From NCBI GenBank assembly GCA_011390035.1, contig JAABTE010000199.1:1-5092 (forward strand): DNA of 5,092 nt, given 5' to 3'. The notes beneath the pieces were generated by a model. That model was not told the origin of the DNA. It did not search any database and saw nothing but the letters and a program-made list of their open reading frames with translations. This document shows positions 1-4,098 of this stretch, piece by piece. Each line of letters opens with the position of its first letter. The first letter of the stretch is position 1. Both the position numbers and the translations under genes were made by a program. Origin of the DNA: Desulfobacteraceae bacterium (GTDB lineage Bacteria > Desulfobacterota > Desulfobacteria > Desulfobacterales > JAABSP01).

Positions 1-291
1 GAGGCGCTCTTCGAAGAGGTGAAGTTCGATGAAAAGGGCCGGGTGATCAACGCGGATCTGGCCGAATACAAGATGCCCACGGCCCTGGACATGCCCGAGG
101 TGGCCCCCATCGTGGTGGAAAGCGACGAGCCCAACGGCCCCTTCGGCGCAAAGGAGGTGGGCGAAGGCGCCATCATGCCCACCATCCCGGCCATTTTAAA
201 CGCGGTTTACGACGCCATCGGCGTCCGTTTCGAGGAATTGCCCCTGACCTGCGAGCGCGTTTACATGAAGCTGAAGCAAAAGGAGGAATAG
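1..291 (+). CDS. Xanthine dehydrogenase/aldehyde oxidase-family molybdopterin-binding subunit, C-terminal end (partial)
   Basis: The reading frame is open from base 1 to TAG 289-291, giving the last 96 residues of a protein that begins outside the window. The segment NGPFGAKEVGEGAIMPTIPA (residues 45-64 of the fragment) followed by AILNAVYDAIGVRFEELPLT is the characteristic end of the molybdenum hydroxylase large subunit. Glu55 (codon 163-165) in the KEVGEG motif corresponds to the conserved Glu that acts as general base next to the molybdenum in this family. Family members hydroxylate purines, aldehydes, nicotinate or aromatic CoA esters using a sulfurated Mo cofactor; the substrate here cannot be told from the C-terminus alone. 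The gene's end carries the AGGAGG that serves the next gene, so the two are translationally linked. Confidence in the family is high and in the substrate nil. Confidence 0.93.
   Translation, partial: EALFEEVKFDEKGRVINADLAEYKMPTALDMPEVAPIVVESDEPNGPFGAKEVGEGAIMPTIPAILNAVYDAIGVRFEELPLTCERVYMKLKQKEE
281..286 (+). promoter_or_regulatory. Shine-Dalgarno AGGAGG for the downstream adenylyltransferase gene
   Basis: A perfect AGGAGG lies inside the last codons of the molybdopterin-subunit gene, six bases before CTG 293-295 and just ahead of that gene's TAG stop (289-291). It decides the start of the next gene, because no ATG, GTG or TTG occurs in that gene's frame between the stop at 272-274 and codon 479, which lies inside the nucleotide-binding core. 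Confidence 0.7.
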
Positions 292-292
292 A

Positions 293-1168
293 CTGGACCG
301 CCCGTACAGCAAGGACCGCCAGGCAAGCAAGGATTGCCAGAACAGCAAGGACCGCCAGGCAAGCAAGGATTCCGAGGACAGCAAGGATTGCCAGGGCGGC
401 AAGAATCGTTACGCCCGCCAGATCCCGATACCGGAAATAGGCGAGCTGGGCCAGGCCCGGCTCGCCGCCGCTCACGCGGTGGTGGTCGGCCTGGGCGGGC
501 TCGGCTCTATCTCGGCCTGTTACATGGCGGCCGCCGGCGTGGGCCGCCTGACCCTTGTGGACCGGGACCGGGTGACTCTGGAGAACCTGAACCGTCAGAT
601 CCTGTACGCCACGGCCGACATCGGCGCCTGGAAGGCCGACGCGGCCGTGGCCCGCCTATCGGCGCTCAACCCGGAGTGCCGGCTCACGGGCGTTCGCGCC
701 GAAATCGACGGCGCCAACGCCGCGGAAATCGCCGGAGGCGCCGACCTGATCCTGGACGGCGCCGACACCATCGAAACCCGATTCCACCTGAACCGGGCCG
801 CCTTTGAAAAGGGCATCCCCTTCATCCACGGCGGCATTCACGGCTTCGACGGCATGGCATCCAGCTTCGTACCAGGGGAGACATGCTGCTTTTCCTGCGT
901 CTTTTCAGAGAAAAAAAGCAGCGGAAACCCAGCCCCCGCGCCCCGGCGCACAGGGCCGCTGCCCGTCCTCGGCCCCACCGCCGGCATGGTGGCCGCCATC
1001 CAGTCCATGGAGGCCATAAAATACATCATCGGCGCCGGAGACATGCTGAAAAACCGCCTGCTGCGCATCCGGGGCCTGTCCATGAGCGTCCACTTCGTCC
1101 ATCTGGCACCGGACCCGGCTTGCCCGGTTTGCGGCGGCAAAGCCAGCGCCGCCCATGGGAATGACTAA
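293..1168 (+). CDS. HesA/MoeB/ThiF-family adenylyltransferase (E1-like), probable CTG start, repeat-containing N-terminus
   Basis: The protein activates the C-terminus of a ubiquitin-like sulfur carrier with ATP. Numbering from CTG 293 (291 residues), the family's entry motif RYARQIPIPEIG begins at residue 39. GLGGLGS (66-72) is the nucleotide loop, and VDRDRVTLENLNRQ (89-102) gives the ATP-binding Asp92, Arg101 and Gln102. Lys114 and the Asp158 of DGADTIETR complete the site. Cys199, Cys202, Cys277 and Cys280 (two CxxC pairs) form the structural zinc site. The position of the ThiF/MoeB active-loop cysteine appears to be Thr220, so a covalent persulfide route like that of ThiF is doubtful. 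A GTG at 479 would cut off RYARQ and the first strand, so the start must lie upstream, and CTG 293 is the only usable codon. Residues 6-35 are five copies of a hexapeptide such as SKDRQA. The gene follows the molybdopterin subunit by one base and precedes its likely partner, the ThiS-like protein. MoeB, ThiF or HesA function cannot be separated by sequence here. Confidence 0.88.
   Translation: MDRPYSKDRQASKDCQNSKDRQASKDSEDSKDCQGGKNRYARQIPIPEIGELGQARLAAAHAVVVGLGGLGSISACYMAAAGVGRLTLVDRDRVTLENLNRQILYATADIGAWKADAAVARLSALNPECRLTGVRAEIDGANAAEIAGGADLILDGADTIETRFHLNRAAFEKGIPFIHGGIHGFDGMASSFVPGETCCFSCVFSEKKSSGNPAPAPRRTGPLPVLGPTAGMVAAIQSMEAIKYIIGAGDMLKNRLLRIRGLSMSVHFVHLAPDPACPVCGGKASAAHGND
307..396 (+). 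repeat. Five tandem 18-bp units (36-bp higher-order period) inside the adenylyltransferase N-terminus
   Basis: Units begin at 307, 325, 343, 361 and 379. Units one and three are identical (cagcaaggaccgccaggc). Units two, four and five are variants built on agcaaggatt, and a degenerate sixth unit follows at 397. In the adenylyltransferase frame each unit encodes six residues: SKDRQA, SKDCQN, SKDRQA, SKDSED, SKDCQG. Because the unit length is a multiple of three, copy-number changes keep the frame, so length variation among strains would be tolerated. The hydrophilic, charged repeat is likely a disordered tail. Confidence 0.9.
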
Positions 1169-1183
1169 AGGGAGATTGACCCC

Positions 1184-1399
1184 ATGACACCAACAATGAT
1201 CCGAATCGTCGTAAACGGCTTCGAGGAAGCGGTCCCCGAGTCCACAACCATCGAAGACCTGATCCGACGCTTCGAGGAGGGAGACGTGGATCTGATAGTG
1301 GAACATAATGGGCGGTTTGTCTATCCGAGGCAATATGCCACCATCCATGTGGCGGCGGGGGACCGGGTGGAGTTTATCAATCCGAATTTCGGCGGATAA
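1184..1399 (+). CDS. ThiS/MoaD-like ubiquitin-fold sulfur carrier protein
   Basis: This 71-residue protein has the ThiS pattern. It opens with a first strand IRIVVNGFEEAVPE and continues with TTIEDLIRRF as the first helix. The segment VDLIVEHNGRFVYPRQYATI matches the ThiS 'vavEhNg.iv.r..ya' stretch, and AAGDRVEFINPNFGG supplies the GDrVEi strand and the C-terminal Gly-Gly. The diglycine would be adenylated by the E1-like protein encoded just upstream and then carry sulfur as a thiocarboxylate. ATG 1184 is preferred to ATG 1196 because AAGGGAG (1168-1174) lies nine bases ahead of it. The gap to the previous stop is 15 bases, so the two genes are co-transcribed. The expected partner pathway is thiamine, molybdopterin, cysteine or other sulfur transfer; the neighbouring molybdenum hydroxylase suggests cofactor work, but that is inference. 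Confidence 0.85.
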   Translation: MTPTMIRIVVNGFEEAVPESTTIEDLIRRFEEGDVDLIVEHNGRFVYPRQYATIHVAAGDRVEFINPNFGG

Positions 1400-1426
1400 C
1401 AGCTCAATTTTCTAACAAATCCCCTC

Positions 1427-1636
1427 CTACGCAAACTCGAATACAGGCGCCTGAACGAACCGGACGGGCTCACGCCCCTCCCAGACAATCTTATGCAACC
1501 GCTCAACAGTGCGTGGTGAAAAAATTTGCTCGCCCGTTTCAAGATTGACCCGAGCCGGAACATGCTCAATGATGAATAGTTTTCCGTCCTTCACCAGTGT
1601 GTAAGTTACTTCTTTATTTTCAAAATATTCTTCCAT
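1427..1636 (-). CDS. YgiT-family antitoxin lacking the zinc-finger cysteines
   Basis: The 69-residue protein runs from the EVTYTLVKDGKLFIIEHVPARV segment through ETGEQIFSPRTVERLHKIVW to a PVRFVQAPVFEFA end, which I recognise as the YgiT-type antitoxin pattern (the family usually labelled 'YgiT-type zinc finger', related to the MqsA N-terminal domain). Normal members have two CxxC pairs; here there is no cysteine at all. The usual PARVCxxCGE becomes PARVNLETGE, and the N-terminal CxxC is replaced by MEEYFENKE. The start at 1636 is chosen over an in-frame ATG at 1699 because GAGGGGGG (1641-1648) precedes it and the extra 21 residues look unlike the family. The start overlaps the toxin gene's end by 17 bases, typical of translational coupling. 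It should neutralise the DUF4258 protein and probably represses the operon. Confidence 0.8.
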   Translation of the reverse strand: MEEYFENKEVTYTLVKDGKLFIIEHVPARVNLETGEQIFSPRTVERLHKIVWEGREPVRFVQAPVFEFA

Positions 1637-1955
1637 ACAACCCCCCTCGCTTCCGCTTGCGCGATCTGTGGTTGACCCATCTGTGGGTATCCGGCTCATA
1701 TGCCGTGATAATCATAATCAGATCACGAGATGGATAGCTGCACTGAACATGCAAAGGTCTTCCCGAAGATGTGAAACCCATTATCAGACAGCTCGGACCG
1801 TATTTATCTTCAGGATAATTCTCGATAATATCGCCACTGGCTATTGCCTGTCTGATCTCGCCCACAGTTATGCCCCTCAACAACGTCTGATCCGTGGCAT
1901 GACGGGAAAACTCAAATGCATCAATCGCAACTTTCTGTTTTATCTCTTCAATCAT
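1620..1955 (-). CDS. DUF4258-domain protein, probable toxin of a type II toxin-antitoxin pair
   Basis: This 111-residue protein shows the DUF4258 pattern: FEFSRHATDQTLLRGITVGE (residues 14-33) with the conserved SRHA histidine, then EIRQAIASGDIIENYPEDKYG, CLIMGFTSSGRPLHVQCSY and a LIMIITAYEPD strand ending the domain near residue 91. Proteins of this family are regularly found directly ahead of YgiT-type antitoxins, and a RelE/ParE-like RNase or gyrase-poison fold has been proposed for them; the target is unknown. The C-terminal tail (HRWVNHRSRKRKRGGLYGRIF) is basic and runs into the antitoxin start. The ribosome site is weak (AGAAGAGAAA just before ATG 1955). The gene and its partner are richer in A+T than the flanking genes, which fits horizontal acquisition. 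Confidence 0.8.
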   Translation of the reverse strand: MIEEIKQKVAIDAFEFSRHATDQTLLRGITVGEIRQAIASGDIIENYPEDKYGPSCLIMGFTSSGRPLHVQCSYPSRDLIMIITAYEPDTHRWVNHRSRKRKRGGLYGRIF

Positions 1956-1993
1956 TTTCTCTTCTTGTCAAATTATCAACCGGCGCCGCGAGC

Positions 1994-2009
1994 ATCATGA
2001 ACCCATGAT
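1994..2009. promoter_or_regulatory. Candidate operator: inverted repeat ATCATG-N4-CATGAT upstream of the toxin-antitoxin pair
   Basis: The arms 1994-1999 (atcatg) and 2004-2009 (catgat) are perfect inverted repeats with a four-base spacer (aacc). The second arm covers most of the predicted -10 hexamer (2005-2010). This is the placement expected for autorepression by an antitoxin or toxin-antitoxin complex. No direct evidence of binding is available. Confidence 0.45.
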
Positions 2010-2033
2010 AACAATAGAAGCATTCACTCACAA
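2005..2033 (-). promoter_or_regulatory. Candidate sigma70-type promoter for the toxin-antitoxin operon
   Basis: Read on the minus strand, TTGTGA (2033-2028, four of six consensus positions) is separated by exactly 17 bases from TATCAT (2010-2005, five of six). Transcription would begin near 1998, leaving a leader of about 43 bases before ATG 1955. The -10 is covered by the inverted repeat at 1994-2009, and the -35 lies immediately beyond the terminator hairpin of the upstream gene. Confidence 0.5.
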
Positions 2034-2036
2034 GAT

Positions 2037-2073
2037 AAAGATTGCGCCCGGCGCAAAACCGGGCGCAATCTTT
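2037..2073 (-). terminator. Strong hairpin terminator after the cysteine-cluster membrane protein gene
   Basis: A perfect 15-bp stem (arms 2037-2051 and 2059-2073, GC-rich core with gcgcccgg) encloses a seven-base loop. On the minus strand it is followed by TTTATCTT after the core, and on the plus strand the arm ends in ttt, so it could work in both directions. It lies about 40 bases past the stop of the 2115-2753 gene and shields the toxin-antitoxin promoter from read-through. The T-tract is short, so efficiency is uncertain. Confidence 0.75.
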
Positions 2074-2114
2074 CCTGCGAAAACCAACGCATCGAAAATT
2101 TTCTTCCGCCGGGA

Positions 2115-2753
2115 CTAAAAGTCCTTATACCGCATCACCCATTTGGGACAATTATAATAATCGAGTTGCTGCCGGGTGGTGGGAAAGCGGCCGCAGAGGT
2201 AATAGCGCCAGTAGAAGGAATTGTAGCTGAGGCACATGTCCCTGTCATCCAGAAGTGGGCATCCGATCTTTTCGCAGCATCGGGAACAGTTGTGGCAGGT
2301 GTTCTCCTCGTGTACCCAGTTGCCCGCAAGGCGGGTTATGTTGCGGTCCGGGCTTTTCATGGGCTGTTCGGTCAACCCCACGGAGAACATGAAGCGATAG
2401 CGGAAATCCCGCAGCATCATGGCAAAAACCTTGTATCCCTGGAGCAGCATCCAGGGGTAATAATGGCCGAATCGCCAGAATCGCCAGGTGTTGAAAAAAA
2501 GCCGGGATATTACCGGCAGCGTCATGAACCCGAAAAGGCCGAGAGTGGCCAGACACAGCCCCATATAGACTGTAAACAGGATGCGAGCGGCGGCCCATCG
2601 GGCTTCGTGCCGCAGGAAACCGGCAAATTGGTCCCGCGCCAACTGGCGCCACTGGTTGAGGGTGATGGCAATGGCGCGGGGACGATGGCGTCCGTCGCGC
2701 CGGCTTGAATGTTCCTTGTACGCATGTGGTTGATGCGTGTGTCGCTCTTTCAT
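2115..2753 (-). CDS. Membrane-anchored protein with YkgJ-like C-terminal cysteine cluster, function unknown
   Basis: This 212-residue protein has a basic, His-rich N-terminus (1-50). A single hydrophobic stretch at about 57-80 (ARILFTVYMGLCLATLGLFG and on) is a likely membrane anchor, followed by an aromatic-rich region (85-125). The C-terminal cluster has eight cysteines: 153, 156, 159, 160, 165, 174, 187 and 202. The order C-x2-C-x2-CC-x4-CPLLDD...MCLSYNS...LCGRFP resembles the YkgJ/UPF0153 family, whose pattern is CxxCxxCC...C.fL....C.iY..RP..CR.fP and which is thought to hold zinc or an Fe-S cluster. The resemblance is my inference; the canonical G before CC is R here. ATG 2753 sits behind AAGGACAGG, with a long 11-base spacing. 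The stop lies inside a small GGACT-AAA-AGTCC repeat. It may be an independent gene or the end of the operon that begins with the lipoprotein. Confidence 0.75.
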   Translation of the reverse strand: MKERHTHQPHAYKEHSSRRDGRHRPRAIAITLNQWRQLARDQFAGFLRHEARWAAARILFTVYMGLCLATLGLFGFMTLPVISRLFFNTWRFWRFGHYYPWMLLQGYKVFAMMLRDFRYRFMFSVGLTEQPMKSPDRNITRLAGNWVHEENTCHNCSRCCEKIGCPLLDDRDMCLSYNSFYWRYYLCGRFPTTRQQLDYYNCPKWVMRYKDF

Positions 2754-2872
2754 AATGAAACGAACCTGTCCTTCCTTTTCCTTCCGATGTTTGCTTCAAT
2801 CTGTTTTCATCTGTTCCACCTCATTGAATGGATTAACGATGCGTCGATCCCTCGCGATCCCGCCATCGCCGG

Positions 2873-3070
2873 TCAAAGCTCCGCCCGGCGGGCCGCGCCC
2901 ACATGGCCGACATTGAAGGCGGGCCGGCCGCGGCAGGCCTGGTCGGCGGGGCATTCGGGCCGGATGCCCAATGGGTAAAGGACTTTTGCCATGGCTTCAG
3001 ACGGTTACGGAAACAAGCCGTGTACCAGGCGCGGGATGAAGAGCCCGGGGCATTTTGGATCCGGCATCAT
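2873..3070 (-). pseudogene. Decayed 5' fragment of a LutA/LldE-type (CCG-domain) iron-sulfur protein gene
   Basis: From ATG 3070 the minus strand reads MMPDPKCPGLFIPRLVHGLFP, then TAA (3005-3007). The same frame continues with PSEAMAKVLYPLGIRPECPA, then DQACRGRPAFNVGHVGAARR and TGA at 2873. Read through the stop, it aligns without gaps to the start of LutA (LF.tClvd.f..evg.a.v.lLerLG..v..P..Q.CCGQPA.NsGy). The LutA family is a subunit of L-lactate oxidation complexes. The first conserved Cys is Arg, CCGQ is CRGR, and a nonsense codon sits early. Only about 65 of roughly 240 residues remain. The ATG overlaps the stop of the 94-residue gene (ATGA), so it was once the next gene of that operon. 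The piece after the stop could be read from ATG 2992 as a 39-residue peptide, but it lacks a ribosome site. Confidence 0.75.
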
Positions 3071-3351
3071 AAGACTTTCCGCAACAGTTCCAGGGCAATC
3101 CCGCCGAAATCCTCCGCCCCCTCCGCGAACCGTCGCGCCCGGGCCCGCCGATCCCCCTCTTCCCGCACGATGGCCACCAGCCGATCCAGCCGATCCATAT
3201 CCGCCGGCGCCGGGCACAACCGGCGGATTTCGTCCGGGGTCAGCCGGGTTTTTTCGGCTATTTTCATGGAAAGGTAAAGGTCTGTGCGCCCCGCCGCCGC
3301 CTCCATGCTTTCATCCAGGACATCGTCGAGTTCGTCCATGTTCACTGGCAT
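3067..3351 (-). CDS. Small acidic helical protein of unknown function
   Basis: I do not recognise this 94-residue protein. It is acidic at the N-terminus (MDELDDVLDESMEAA). A helix-turn pattern IAEKTRLTPDEIRRLCPAPA (31-50) is followed by an Arg-rich amphipathic helix and a conserved-looking end AEDFGGIALELLRKVL. No signal peptide or membrane segment is visible, so it is probably cytoplasmic. ATG 3351 has a GGAG (3360-3363) at eight bases, a good ribosome site, and is preferred over the internal Met5. It starts 19 bases after the lipoprotein gene ends, and its TGA overlaps the ATG of the LutA-type relic, so the three form a transcription unit. A role linked to the lost LutA-type protein is possible but untested. 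Confidence 0.7.
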   Translation of the reverse strand: MPVNMDELDDVLDESMEAAAGRTDLYLSMKIAEKTRLTPDEIRRLCPAPADMDRLDRLVAIVREEGDRRARARRFAEGAEDFGGIALELLRKVL

Positions 3352-3370
3352 GTTGCTATCTCCATGGGAT

Positions 3371-4039
3371 TCATTGAAAGATGCCGCCGATCCGCTCCAG
3401 CCCCTCCAGGAACGCCCGGGTGGCTTCCATATGGTCCCGGCGGCCGCCTCCGGCCGGCGAGCCTTCCAGGGCGTCCACGGCGGATTGAACGCCCTTCAGC
3501 GCCCTGATCAGCGGGCTTCCCGCCATTTCGGGGCCGCCCTGGAAGCGGCTTGCCGCCGCCTGGGCGCCCGTGGCGCCGGTTAAAAAGGCGGCGATGGCGC
3601 CATTGAGCCGCCTTGCCTGTTCATATTCGTTTCTCAGCCGCATTTCAAGGTCTTTTTCCAGCTCCTCCAGGGGCGTCATCATTTCGGCACGCTTTCGGCT
3701 TATCCGCTGCTGCATCCTGGCGCCGGCCCGTATCAGGAATTGGATGTTCTGCTCCGGATCATTTTCGGTCACAACGGTGTTCCACAGGCCGGCCATTTTG
3801 GGATCGGAAAACGCTTCACTGGCGAAAACCGGCACCCATTCCCGGTCGATGAAATCGGAAACCGCCTGGCGCTTTAAGTGAAAAAACTGGCCCAGCAGGT
3901 CACGGTGAGCGGTTTCAAGGGCGTCCAGGCGCTGGCCGAGGGCGGCGGAAAGCTCGGGCACCTCGGGAGGAACGACGGCGCAGGCGCTCGTCAGAACGCC
4001 GGCGCACATCAGGAGAATTAGAATTCCAGGCATTTTCAT
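3371..4039 (-). CDS. Predicted outer-membrane lipoprotein with helical, coiled-coil-like body, function unknown
   Basis: This 222-residue protein has a type II signal peptide: MKMPGILILL then MCAGVLTSAC, with lipobox LTSAC and Cys20 as the lipidation site. Residue +2 is Ala, which does not match the inner-membrane retention Asp, so outer-membrane sorting is expected. The mature part is mostly helical: a heptad-like LSAALGQRLDALETAHRDLL, a WVPVFASEAF...PKMAGLWNTV stretch, then charged helices (MQQRISRKRAEMMTPLEELE and beyond) and a Gly/Ala-rich tail. I do not recognise the family. ATG 4039 is chosen because GGAGAG (4045-4050) precedes it by five bases. The longer in-frame start at 4102 would run through the terminator of the previous gene and put charged residues before the signal peptide. 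It heads a unit with the 94-residue gene and the LutA relic. Confidence 0.75.
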   Translation of the reverse strand: MKMPGILILLMCAGVLTSACAVVPPEVPELSAALGQRLDALETAHRDLLGQFFHLKRQAVSDFIDREWVPVFASEAFSDPKMAGLWNTVVTENDPEQNIQFLIRAGARMQQRISRKRAEMMTPLEELEKDLEMRLRNEYEQARRLNGAIAAFLTGATGAQAAASRFQGGPEMAGSPLIRALKGVQSAVDALEGSPAGGGRRDHMEATRAFLEGLERIGGIFQ

Positions 4040-4044
4040 CGAGA

Positions 4045-4050
4045 CTCTCC
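4045..4050 (-). promoter_or_regulatory. Shine-Dalgarno GGAGAG deciding the lipoprotein start
   Basis: GGAGAG lies five bases before ATG 4039 and immediately after the T-run of the upstream terminator (4058-4094). It supports the short start, which begins directly with a signal peptide, over the longer in-frame start at 4102. Confidence 0.6.
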
Positions 4051-4057
4051 GAAGGAG

Positions 4058-4094
4058 AAAAAGCCCCCGCCGCCGCGCCGAAAGGGTCGGGGGC
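4058..4094 (-). terminator. Rho-independent terminator of the large secreted-protein gene
   Basis: On the minus strand GCCCCCG (4094-4088) pairs with CGGGGGC (4069-4063), followed directly by TTTTT (4062-4058). The 18-base interior is GC-rich and could pair further. It begins a few bases past the stop of the 4099-5092 gene and ends just before the lipoprotein's ribosome site. No separate promoter was found in the 59-base gap, so the lipoprotein unit may be fed by read-through. Confidence 0.75.
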
Positions 4095-4098
4095 ACCT

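Noticed and set aside
300..405. CRISPR array
   Set aside because: The units are contiguous 18-bp repeats with no unique spacers and lie within a coding frame.
334..450. Collagen-like Gly-X-Y reading (QQGPPGKQGFRGQQGLPG) in another frame of the 18-bp repeat
   Set aside because: It follows the TAG of the molybdopterin gene with no ribosome site, and turns into an Arg/Pro-rich shadow of the adenylyltransferase, whose frame carries conserved motifs through this region.
173..475. Minus-strand hydrophobic repeat frame (LAILACLAVLAV)
   Set aside because: It is the antisense of the tandem repeat and has no family resemblance or ribosome site; the plus-strand genes explain the DNA.
1637..1699. Longer antitoxin start at ATG 1699
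   Set aside because: The added 21 residues do not resemble the family, lie deep in the toxin gene, and the ATG at 1636 has its own GAGGGGGG site.
1966..1971. TTGACA on the minus strand as a -35 box
   Set aside because: It sits only ten bases before the toxin ATG, which leaves no room for a -10 and transcription start upstream of the gene.
2873..2992. Independent 39-residue small protein
   Set aside because: The peptide is the in-frame continuation of the LutA-like sequence past the nonsense codon and has no ribosome site, so a pseudogene explains it better.
2903..3377. Plus-strand frames over 2903-3377
   Set aside because: They are Pro/Arg-rich antisense shadows of the minus-strand 94-residue gene and the relic, without domain features.
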